A stretch of DNA of 45,938 nt from Terriglobia bacterium. Lineage in GTDB: Bacteria; Acidobacteriota; Terriglobia; Bryobacterales; Bryobacteraceae. Below, piece by piece: positions 7,603 to 14,891 of this stretch. The notes beneath the pieces are model-generated. The model saw only the letters and a list, made by a program, of their open reading frames with translations, ran no database searches and was not told the DNA's origin. The stretch covers positions 1 to 45,938 of the forward strand of contig JAIQFN010000046.1 of assembly GCA_020073265.1 (NCBI GenBank), written 5' to 3'. Within the stretch, counting starts at the first letter, position 1. The number at the start of each line of letters is the position of its first letter. The position numbers and the translations under genes are program-made.

Positions 7603-8603
7603 CAGTGGTCGCGGTCGGTGACCAGGTCGGTGATGGCCGCCAGAGCCCGCTGGTAGCGCGACTCGGGGAATTCGTTGATGATCACCCGCGCTTTTTCGGT
7701 GAAGGACTGGGCGCGCTCGCGCACTCGTTCGAAACCCTGATGGCGCTCGATGAAGCGCAGAATCTTTTCGAAGGGCACTCGTTCGTAGCTGCCGTCGGCG
7801 AGGACGTCGGCCACCAGTTGCCGCTCTTCGGAAGTGGCGCGCTCGAGAGCATAGATGAGCGGGAGCGTGACCTTGCCTTCGCGCAGATCGCTGCCGACCG
7901 GCTTGCCGAGGACCTTTTCGTGCGCGGTGAAATCGAGCACATCGTCGACCAACTGAAAGGCGATGCCGAGGTTCCAGGCGAATTCGCCCAGGCGTTGCTC
8001 GGTGGCCTCGCCCGCGCCTCCCATGATCGCGCCGAGCTGCGCGCAGGCCGAGAACAGGCTGGCGGTCTTGCGGTCGACCAGCTCCATGTAGTCGGCTTCG
8101 GAGATGGCGATTTTGCCGATGCGCTCGAGCTGCAGCAGTTCACCTTCCACCATCATTTGGGTGAGCGCGATTAGCAGGTCGAGCACGTGGAAGTTGCGCT
8201 CGCGCAGGGCCATCTGAAAGGCCTGCATGTACAGCCAGTCGCCCGCCAGCACGCAGGTGTGATTGCCCCAGATGGTGTTGGACGATGGACGGCCGCGGCG
8301 AGTCTCGGCGATATCGATGACGTCGTCGTGCACCAGCGTGGCGGTGTGGATCATTTCGACGACCGCCGCCATGCGGATGGATCCGTCCGTGACTCCGCCC
8401 ACCAGCTTGGAGGCGAGCAGCACCAGGATGGGGCGCAGCCGTTTGCCGCCGCCGGCTTGCAGATAGCGGCCGATGGTGGTGACGGCTTCGACGCTGGCCA
8501 CCGATTCCAGGCTAATCTCGCGCTCCACTCGTTCCAGATCGCTCTTGACGAGGTCAAGAACCTCTCGCGCGGTTAGAGTCTGGCCGAGCTTGCTGAGTCC
8601 CAT
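7602..8603 (-). CDS. polyprenyl diphosphate synthase
   Basis: Enzyme of 333 residues that extends farnesyl or geranyl diphosphate with isopentenyl units to make the side chain of quinones. It has GGGKRLRP (51-58), the first aspartate-rich motif DDVID (93-97) and the second DDVLD (220-224), which bind the magnesium-diphosphate. The length and motifs fit long-chain synthases of the IspB/HepT type. The small residues before the first motif (TATLVH) suggest a long product pocket, but chain length cannot be fixed from sequence. It is first in a two-gene operon with the cupin protein. Confidence 0.93.
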   Translation of the reverse strand: MGLSKLGQTLTAREVLDLVKSDLERVEREISLESVASVEAVTTIGRYLQAGGGKRLRPILVLLASKLVGGVTDGSIRMAAVVEMIHTATLVHDDVIDIAETRRGRPSSNTIWGNHTCVLAGDWLYMQAFQMALRERNFHVLDLLIALTQMMVEGELLQLERIGKIAISEADYMELVDRKTASLFSACAQLGAIMGGAGEATEQRLGEFAWNLGIAFQLVDDVLDFTAHEKVLGKPVGSDLREGKVTLPLIYALERATSEERQLVADVLADGSYERVPFEKILRFIERHQGFERVRERAQSFTEKARVIINEFPESRYQRALAAITDLVTDRDH

Positions 8604-8804
8604 GCGGAATTTCTCAGTTTAGCAGGTTGCCGGAAAGCTCTCGCGGCTGAGAACTCCCCATTCGCTGGTTGCGCGCATCCGAGCGCTGCGGCGGGGTTCG
8701 CTGCATAGAAGCTACTTCCCCTCGAAGAATGGCTCTGTTCATTTTCCCGTTATTGATGGATGCTAGGAAGAACCAGCGATTCGCGCCGGCCGAGGGAGGC
8801 TGAA
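8604..8804. other. divergent intergenic region
   Basis: About 200 bases between the divergently transcribed polyprenyl synthase gene and the VOC gene. It should hold both promoters. I could not pick convincing -35 and -10 pairs, and saw no repeat or RNA gene. Confidence 0.4.
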
Positions 8805-9203
8805 ATGTTTTCGAGCGGGAATGTCACGGTTTACGTTTCGGATATGGATCGAGCGGTCCGTTTCTATAGCGAGACCTTGGGACTGAAACTGGCTTATCGG
8901 TTTGGCAATCACTGGGCAGCGGTGGAGTTGGGCAAGGGTCTGACCATCGGGCTGCATCCGGCTTCCGGGCAAATGCCCGCCGGGCGCAAGGGATCGATGG
9001 CCATCGGCCTGGAACTCAGCGGCTCGATCCGCGAGGCAGTGAAGGCGCTGGAGGCCAAGGGCGTGCGTTTCCAGGGTGCCGTGAACGAGGCGAAGGCCGG
9101 CGCTTTTGTAGGTTTCGAAGATCCCGACGGGAACCAGCTCTACCTGACGGAGTTGAACCGGAGTCACATCGAGCAGGGTGAAGGGCAGTACCAGCGCGCG
9201 TAG
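8805..9203 (+). CDS. VOC (glyoxalase/bleomycin resistance) family protein
   Basis: Protein of 132 residues with one vicinal-oxygen-chelate module. The N-terminal strand (VTVYVSDMDRAVRFYSETLGL) and the C-terminal FEDPDGNQLYLTEL motif, whose glutamate is the usual metal ligand, are typical. The ATG at 8805 is chosen because GGGAGG lies six bases upstream and the family begins here; an ATG at 8760 would add 15 atypical residues. It stands alone on the plus strand, convergent with tatD with one base between the stops. The substrate is unknown; such proteins range from lyases to drug-binding proteins. Confidence 0.88.
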   Translation: MFSSGNVTVYVSDMDRAVRFYSETLGLKLAYRFGNHWAAVELGKGLTIGLHPASGQMPAGRKGSMAIGLELSGSIREAVKALEAKGVRFQGAVNEAKAGAFVGFEDPDGNQLYLTELNRSHIEQGEGQYQRA

Positions 9204-9204
9204 G

Positions 9205-9987
9205 TCAGGCACCGGGCGCGAGCAGCCTCTGGAAATTTTCTGAAGTGGCCTGGCTGATGCTCTCGAAGGTTTCGGCGCGAAGTTCGGCCAGCTTCCGGGC
9301 GGTGTGAACGATCAGAGACGGCTCGTTCCGTTTGCCGCGCTTGGGCACCGGCGCCAGGTACGGTGCATCGGTCTCAACCAGGATTCGATCGCGTGGAACT
9401 GCGCGCGCCGCGTCCTGGACGTCGAGCGCTTTCGGGAACGTCACGATGCCGCCGAAGCTGAGATAAAAGCCCAGATCCAGGGCGCGTTGGGCTTCCGCTG
9501 GTCCGCCGGAGAAGCAGTGCATGATGCCGGGGATCCGGTGCGGCGTCCAATGCTGTTCGATCAACGCGAGCGTGTCGTCCCAGGCTTCGCGGGTGTGAAT
9601 CACGATGGGCTTGCGCGCGCGGGCTGCGATGGCCATTTGTTCGATGAAGACGGCTTTCTGCGTTTCGCGCGGGGAAAAATCGTAGTGGTAGTCGAGGCCG
9701 ATTTCGCCGACTGCGATCACCTTGGGGTGCGAGAGCAGTTCTTCGAGGTGTCGCAGGTTGGCCGGAGTGGCTTTCGAGGCATCGTGCGGATGGACGCCCG
9801 CGGTCGCGTAGAACGCAGAATACTTGTCCGCCAGGCGGATGCCAGCCTCCAGATCGGGCGGGCCGCTGCCGGTTCCGATCGCGACCATGTGCTCGACGCC
9901 CGAGTCGAGCGCGCGCTGGATCACTGCGTCGCGGTCTGGATCGAACTCGGCGCTGTCGAGATGGCAGTGCGAGTCAATCAGGCTCAC
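9205..9987 (-). CDS. tatD: TatD-family metal-dependent DNase
   Basis: Protein of 260 residues with the TatD hydrolase fold. Metal-binding residues are visible: H7 and H9 in SHCHL, the glutamate in GEIGLDYHYD, histidines in VIHTREAWDD and MHCFSGG, and the aspartate in LVETDAPYL. The family has 3'-5' DNase activity and acts on damaged or released DNA. The start is GTG at 9987, which overlaps the metG stop by four bases (GTGA). A much longer open frame runs upstream but lies inside metG in another frame. It is the last gene of the chain sirtuin-larC-metG-tatD; a metG-tatD pair is common in bacteria. Confidence 0.94.
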   Translation of the reverse strand: MSLIDSHCHLDSAEFDPDRDAVIQRALDSGVEHMVAIGTGSGPPDLEAGIRLADKYSAFYATAGVHPHDASKATPANLRHLEELLSHPKVIAVGEIGLDYHYDFSPRETQKAVFIEQMAIAARARKPIVIHTREAWDDTLALIEQHWTPHRIPGIMHCFSGGPAEAQRALDLGFYLSFGGIVTFPKALDVQDAARAVPRDRILVETDAPYLAPVPKRGKRNEPSLIVHTARKLAELRAETFESISQATSENFQRLLAPGA

Positions 9988-11915
9988 TTCAGCCGCGCTC
10001 CGATGGGGATATCTTCGAGGAAGCCTGCCAGCACCGGCTTGCCGCCTTCGACGGACGCAGCGACGATCATGCCGTTGGATTCGATGCCTCGCAGTTTGCG
10101 CGGCTGCAGGTTGGCGACGATCACGACCTTGCGTCCCAGCAACTGCTCGGGCGGATAAGCTTCCGCGATTCCCGCGACCAGCGTGCGCGGTTCGGCTTCG
10201 CCGATGTCCACTTTCAAGTGCAGCAGTTTGTCTGCGCCCTTGACGCGCTCGGCCGAGACCACCTGTCCGACGCGCAGGTCCACTTTGGCGAAGTCGTCGA
10301 TGCTGATCTTGGCGGATTCGCCTGGTGCGGGTGCGGCCGGTGCGGCGGTAGCGGGTGCGAACAGAGCCGCGAGGCGCTCTCTTTCGGCGGCTTCCAGCTC
10401 CAGCATCTTTTCGATGGCCTTCGAGTCCAGGCGCGGGAATACGCCGCTCACCGTGCCGACCTTTTGTCCGGCCGCGAGCCGGCCCCAGTGCAGATCGGCG
10501 ACGGTGATGGACTCGATCGGCTGCGGCATTCCGAGCTGGCTCCAGATTTTGCGGGCCGACTCCGGCATCACCGGATAGACCCATGCGCACACGATGCGCA
10601 GCGCTTCGGCGGCGGTGTAGAGCGTCTCATCGAGTAATTTCTGACTGTGTGACTCCTGGTCCTTGGCGAGCTGCCAGGGAGCCCGCTCCACGATGAACTT
10701 GTCGATGATCGAGATCAGCCCCCAGATGACTTCCAGGCCCTTCGAGAAATTGAAGGCGTCGAAGGCTTCGAGCGCCTGCTCGGTGGTTTCCTTCGCGGCG
10801 TCGGCAATGTGGCCGGCGCCGGCTGAGTCCGGAATCCTGCCGTCGCGATACTGGTTGATCATGGTGAGCGTGCGGCTGGCCAGATTGCCCAAGCCGTTGG
10901 CGAGATCGGCGTTGTAGCGCTGCACCAGCGCGTCGTAGGCGAAGCTGCCGTCCTGTCCGAAGGTAACTTCACGCAGCAGGAAATAGCGCAGGGCATCGAT
11001 GCCCACCACGTCGGCGATCGGCCCCGGGTGCAGCACGTTGCCGCGCGACTTGCTCATCTTGTTCTCTTCGAAAAGAATCCAGCCGTGCGCGAACACCTTC
11101 TTGGGCAACGGAAGATCGGCGGCCATCAGAAAAGCCGGCCAGTAGACGGCGTGGAAGCGCAGGATGTCCTTGCCGATCAAGTGCAGGTCGGCCGGCCACA
11201 GATGCTCGGCCTTCACCGCGGTCATGTAGGAGATCAGCGCATCGAACCAGACGTAGAAGACGTGATGGCCTTCGACCGGCACCGGAATGCCCCACGGGAT
11301 ATTGGTGCGAGTGATGGACAGATCATTGAGGCCCTGCGCGACGAAGGATTTGATTTCGTTGCGGCGATGGTCGGGCTTCAGGAACTCGGGATCCTTTTCG
11401 TACAGCTCGAGCAAGCGGTCTTGAAACGCCGAAAGCTTGAAGAAGTAATTTTCTTCGGTGACGGTCTCAGTGGGGCGCCCGCACTCCGGGCAGGGATCGC
11501 CGGGCTGGGCTTCGTTGACGTACAGCTCGTCGTTGACGCAGTACTGGCCGGTGTACGCGCCTTTGTAGATATAGCCGTTGCGCCGGCAGCGCTCGAACAG
11601 ATCGCGGACCGTTTCCTGGTGCTGGGGATCGGAAGTGCGGATGAAATGGTCGTAGTCGATGCCCAGGTGCTTCCACTGGTTCTTGAACTCGGCGGACATC
11701 TTCGCCGTGTAATCCTGCGGGCTGAGATTGGCGGCCTTGGCGGCGCGCTCGACGTTGCGGCTGTGTTCATCCGAACCGGTGGTGAGGACGACCGGATGGA
11801 AGCCCTCCATTTTCTTGAAGCGCTTCACCAGGTCGGCCACGAAAGTGGAGTAGGCGGTGCCGATGTGCGGCGCTGCGTTGACGTAATAGATCGGTGTGGT
11901 CAGGTAGTATTTCAT
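9984..11915 (-). CDS. metG: methionyl-tRNA synthetase with C-terminal tRNA-binding domain
   Basis: Enzyme of 643 residues that charges tRNA-Met. The class I signature HIGTAY is at residues 17-22 and KMSKS at 286-290. The connective peptide has one visible CPEC knuckle together with an earlier cysteine, so it is of the short type. The anticodon-binding helical domain follows. An alanine- and proline-rich linker then leads to an EMAP/Trbp111-like OB-fold at about 537-643 (VDLRVGQVVSAERVKGADKLLHL), which promotes tRNA binding and dimerisation. The start overlaps the larC stop by four bases and its own stop overlaps tatD, so the group is one operon. Confidence 0.97.
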   Translation of the reverse strand: MKYYLTTPIYYVNAAPHIGTAYSTFVADLVKRFKKMEGFHPVVLTTGSDEHSRNVERAAKAANLSPQDYTAKMSAEFKNQWKHLGIDYDHFIRTSDPQHQETVRDLFERCRRNGYIYKGAYTGQYCVNDELYVNEAQPGDPCPECGRPTETVTEENYFFKLSAFQDRLLELYEKDPEFLKPDHRRNEIKSFVAQGLNDLSITRTNIPWGIPVPVEGHHVFYVWFDALISYMTAVKAEHLWPADLHLIGKDILRFHAVYWPAFLMAADLPLPKKVFAHGWILFEENKMSKSRGNVLHPGPIADVVGIDALRYFLLREVTFGQDGSFAYDALVQRYNADLANGLGNLASRTLTMINQYRDGRIPDSAGAGHIADAAKETTEQALEAFDAFNFSKGLEVIWGLISIIDKFIVERAPWQLAKDQESHSQKLLDETLYTAAEALRIVCAWVYPVMPESARKIWSQLGMPQPIESITVADLHWGRLAAGQKVGTVSGVFPRLDSKAIEKMLELEAAERERLAALFAPATAAPAAPAPGESAKISIDDFAKVDLRVGQVVSAERVKGADKLLHLKVDIGEAEPRTLVAGIAEAYPPEQLLGRKVVIVANLQPRKLRGIESNGMIVAASVEGGKPVLAGFLEDIPIGARLK

Positions 11916-13069
11916 CGAGTGTTTTTCAGGTGTGCGAGACTCGCTTCCGCCAGGATCTGCTTGAGCGGGACGCCGGTTTCGCGCGCGATCCTGCGGCAGT
12001 CTTCGTATTCGGGAGCGAACGATCCGTCTTCGGCGATTTTGATTCTCACTTTTCCGTGCGTGGTTTCGACTTCGGCGATGTGCCGGGCTTTGACGCGGCG
12101 TTCGGCGGAGTAGATGCGCAGGCCCAGCGTGGTGGTTTCGGCGAAGATCAACTGCGCCAGCGTCTCGCGATGTTCCGGCTTGGCGATGACGCGAACCAGA
12201 GTGCCGGGCCGGTTCTTTTTCATGAGCACCGGCTCCAGCGTGACGTCCAGCGCCCCGGCCTCGAGCAGCCGCTCCATGGCGTAACCGAGCACTTGCGGGC
12301 TGGAGTCGTCGATATTGGCTTCCAGCACCGCTACCGTGGTGGCTTCTTCGGCGCCGCTCGATTCGCCGATGAGCACACGCAGGACGTTAGCGTGTTCGGG
12401 GAAATCCTTGTCGCCGGCGCCGTAACCGGTGGCCGTGATTCGCATGGGTGGAAGCGGACCGAAGTCCGCGGCGAGGGTGGCGGCGATGGCCGCGCCGGTG
12501 GGCGTGGTGAGTTCGACGCACGGGCCGCGCGCGTAGATGGGCCTGCCGGCCAGCAGTTCCGCGGTGGCCGGGGCGGGGACGGGCAGCACGCCGTGCTCGG
12601 TCTTGATCGTGCCGCTGCCGACGTTCAGCGGCGAGCTGTGGATGCTTTCGACGCCCAGCAGGTGGAAGGCCGCGCAGGCGCCCACGATGTCGCAGATGGA
12701 ATCCACCGCGCCGACTTCGTGGAAATGGACTTTGTCCAGCGGGACGCCGTGTACCTTGGCTTCGGCTTCGCCCAGACGTTGAAACACCGCCGCCGCATTC
12801 TGTTTGACGCGTGCAGGCAGGCCGGACTTCGCGATCAGGTCGAGAATGTCGCGCAGATGGCGATGGTTTTTCGCAGCGCCGCCGTCCACGTAAAACTTCG
12901 AAGCCGCGATGCCCTGGCGTGTGGTCTTCTCGATGCGGAATGTTGCGCCGGTGCCGAGGCCGTCCAGGATTCGCGAAATGGCCGCGCCATCGGCGCCGGC
13001 GTCGATCAAAGCGCCGACGGTCATGTCTCCGCTGATGCCGGAGAAGGCGTCCAGGTAGCAGATTTTCAT
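11912..13069 (-). CDS. larC: LarC-like nickel insertion protein (DUF111 family)
   Basis: Protein of 385 residues with the family N-terminus YLDAFSGISGDM and the conserved FHEVGAVDSICDIVGA segment. LarC inserts nickel into the pincer nucleotide cofactor of lactate racemase and related enzymes. Full length matches the family. LarB, LarE and a LarA-type racemase are not in this window, so the cofactor route cannot be confirmed. Many genomes carry LarC homologues in unrelated operons. It overlaps both neighbours by four bases (sirtuin upstream, metG downstream), which implies coupled translation. Confidence 0.9.
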   Translation of the reverse strand: MKICYLDAFSGISGDMTVGALIDAGADGAAISRILDGLGTGATFRIEKTTRQGIAASKFYVDGGAAKNHRHLRDILDLIAKSGLPARVKQNAAAVFQRLGEAEAKVHGVPLDKVHFHEVGAVDSICDIVGACAAFHLLGVESIHSSPLNVGSGTIKTEHGVLPVPAPATAELLAGRPIYARGPCVELTTPTGAAIAATLAADFGPLPPMRITATGYGAGDKDFPEHANVLRVLIGESSGAEEATTVAVLEANIDDSSPQVLGYAMERLLEAGALDVTLEPVLMKKNRPGTLVRVIAKPEHRETLAQLIFAETTTLGLRIYSAERRVKARHIAEVETTHGKVRIKIAEDGSFAPEYEDCRRIARETGVPLKQILAEASLAHLKNTR

Positions 13070-13776
13070 GCGATCAACCGCGGCAGCAGCTCGCCGGAAG
13101 GTCCCTGAAGAAACTCGTCGATCTCGTCGGATAGTGTGGTTTCCGCCACGTTAATTTCCACCACGCGCGCGCCGGCCGATTTCGCGATGGGCGCCAGTCC
13201 CGCGGCGGGATAGACCACCGCTGAGGTTCCGATCACCAGGAAAAGGTCGGACGATCGCGCGGCCGCTTCCGCCGCTTGCCACACCTTGGGCGGAAGCGCT
13301 TCGCCGAACCAGACCACGCCCGGGCGCAGGAGGCCGCCGCATTCGCAGCGCGGCGGGATTTCCGGAAGGCGCGTGGTGCGATCCTCCCGCTCGCGGCCGC
13401 ACGCCAGGCATCGCAGAATCCAGATGCTGCCATGCAGGCGGAGAACGTTGCGGCTGCCGGCGAGTTCATGCAGTCCGTCGACATTCTGGGTGATGAGAGT
13501 GAACGCGGGGACGCGTTTTTCCAGTTCGACCAGAGCGCAGTGACCGGGATTCGGCCGGGCTTCCGCCAGCACGCTGCGGCGCCAGTCGTACCATTCCCAA
13601 ACCAGCTTAGGATCGCGCGCGAAGGCCTCCGGCGTTGCGAGATTCTCGGCGCGATGCTGTTTCCACAGGCCGCCATTGCCGCGAAAGGTAGGCACACCAC
13701 TCTCGGCCGACACGCCGGCCCCGGTGAGCACGGCGACGGATCGGGCCTTTTTCAGCCATTGGCGAGCGGCGTCCAT
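13066..13776 (-). CDS. cobB: Sir2-family NAD-dependent protein deacylase, class III type
   Basis: Cytoplasmic enzyme of 236 residues that removes acyl groups from lysine using NAD. Seen in sequence: GAGVSAESG (19-27), TQNVDG (96-101), catalytic H115 in LRLHGS, and zinc cysteines C123, C126, C144 and C146. Y63 and R66 in WYDWRR correspond to the Tyr/Arg pair that lets SIRT5 and CobB take succinyl- and malonyl-lysine, so desuccinylase activity is likely. The ATG at 13776 gives the usual length; the open frame extends further without homology. It heads the operon with larC, metG and tatD. Confidence 0.93.
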   Translation of the reverse strand: MDAARQWLKKARSVAVLTGAGVSAESGVPTFRGNGGLWKQHRAENLATPEAFARDPKLVWEWYDWRRSVLAEARPNPGHCALVELEKRVPAFTLITQNVDGLHELAGSRNVLRLHGSIWILRCLACGREREDRTTRLPEIPPRCECGGLLRPGVVWFGEALPPKVWQAAEAAARSSDLFLVIGTSAVVYPAAGLAPIAKSAGARVVEINVAETTLSDEIDEFLQGPSGELLPRLIA

Positions 13777-13931
13777 TAGATTCAGAGTACCAGCGGTGCA
13801 TCTGCTTTGCGGTGGTGGGTCGGCACGCGAGTCGGCGACGACCGCCAGCACGAGGCCGCCTTCCATCGAGCCGCCTCCGGCTGAGCGGCGTTTGTTAGGC
13901 TTGCTAATGACCGCTCCATTGGCAGAACCAC

Positions 13932-14390
13932 GTGGGAACCTCGCCTGCACAACTGATCCGGATTTTGTCGGCGTCCATTGCGCCGGTCATCGTGATTTCC
14001 GGAGTCGCCTTGCTGCTTCTCAGCATGACCAACCGTTACAGCCGGGTGATTGACCGCGCGCGAGATCTGGTGAAGGACCTGGACATCACTCAGGAGCCTT
14101 CGCGGCGAGAGCCGTCGGTGGAGCAGGTGCGAATCATTTACCGGCGCGCGCGTATTCTGCGCCTGGCCATCATCTTGAGTTCTCTCAGCATTCTGTTTGT
14201 GGCCGTTACGGTTGTATCGCTGTTCGCCGGGCAGGTTCTGGGAATTGGGATGGACTACTTCTCGGTGCCGTGTTTCGGCCTGTCGCTGCTGGCCCTGTTA
14301 GGGTCTCTCTACTTCTTCATTCGGGACGTCGGTATTTCGCTGGTAGCCCTGGAATTGGAGATTGGCCACATACCGGGAAATCGTGAATGA
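13932..14390 (+). CDS. DUF2721 family membrane protein
   Basis: Protein of 152 residues with three predicted membrane helices, at about 12-34, 78-100 and 110-134. A charged cytoplasmic stretch (NRYSRVIDRARDLVKDL) follows the first helix, which is characteristic of DUF2721. The function of the family is unknown. The GTG start at 13932 gives an N-terminus (QLIRILSASIAPVIVISG) that fits the family, but it lacks a clear ribosome site. The gene is divergent from the sirtuin operon and convergent with the next gene, with which it shares a hairpin. Confidence 0.85.
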   Translation: MGTSPAQLIRILSASIAPVIVISGVALLLLSMTNRYSRVIDRARDLVKDLDITQEPSRREPSVEQVRIIYRRARILRLAIILSSLSILFVAVTVVSLFAGQVLGIGMDYFSVPCFGLSLLALLGSLYFFIRDVGISLVALELEIGHIPGNRE

Positions 14391-14416
14391 AAAAGCCGTG
14401 AGCCTGTTCGCGGCTT
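14391..14416 (-). terminator. hairpin terminator between convergent genes
   Basis: AAGCCG at 14393-14398 pairs with CGGCTT at 14411-14416. On the minus strand the stem is followed by TTTT, so it can end transcription of the 14415-14858 gene, and it overlaps that gene's stop codon. For the plus-strand gene it lies directly after the stop but lacks a T tract. Confidence 0.6.
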
Positions 14417-14858
14417 AGCGCGCGATCCGGACTACCATGCTCTGTGTCATAGTGTGGCCGGCGGCGTCTTCGGCGGTCAGTTTGTATTCCGTGTCGTTGC
14501 GCGGTGCAACCTGGAAACAACGGCTGAGGGAAGGATGAAGATCTTCGACAATGGGAGGTTCAATGCGGACTCTGGCGGCTCCGGTGACACCGAAGCAGAT
14601 GCTGGTGGCCTGGCCGCGCTGGACCACTGCTGGGGCCGCGTAGAAACCGAGGATCTTCAGTTGGTCGCCGCCCAGCAACTTGATCGTCCGGCTGGCTCGC
14701 TCCGCCTCGGCTCTGGCGCGCTCCTGTTCGAGTTTTCGTGCGCTGCTCCAGCGCGAGTAGAAGATCCAGCCGTCATACAGGACGGCCACGCCGATGATGA
14801 CCGTCAGGATGGGGAGCGCCCGGCGGAGCAACGAAGATGGCTGGCTCCATTCGGCCAT
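14415..14858 (-). CDS. single-pass membrane protein of unknown function
   Basis: Protein of 147 residues. A hydrophobic helix at about 14-36 anchors it in the membrane. A short charged coiled-coil segment follows (KLEQERARAEAERA). The last 85 residues look like a small immunoglobulin-like beta domain (GFYAAPAVVQRGQATSICFGVTG), a type seen in acidobacterial surface proteins. Topology suggests the beta domain lies outside the cytoplasmic membrane. I do not recognise a named family. It lies downstream of and in the same direction as the phosphoesterase gene, 33 bases away, so they may be co-transcribed. Confidence 0.75.
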   Translation of the reverse strand: MAEWSQPSSLLRRALPILTVIIGVAVLYDGWIFYSRWSSARKLEQERARAEAERASRTIKLLGGDQLKILGFYAAPAVVQRGQATSICFGVTGAARVRIEPPIVEDLHPSLSRCFQVAPRNDTEYKLTAEDAAGHTMTQSMVVRIAR

Positions 14859-14891
14859 GATGCAGAGCGTAGCGTAGCTCGTTTAGCGGTC

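Noticed and set aside
9988-10590. N-terminal extension of the tatD frame
   Set aside because: Lies inside metG in another frame; family homology begins at GTG 9987.
11912-13069. Complete lactate racemase maturation locus
   Set aside because: Only LarC is present; LarA, LarB and LarE are not in the window.
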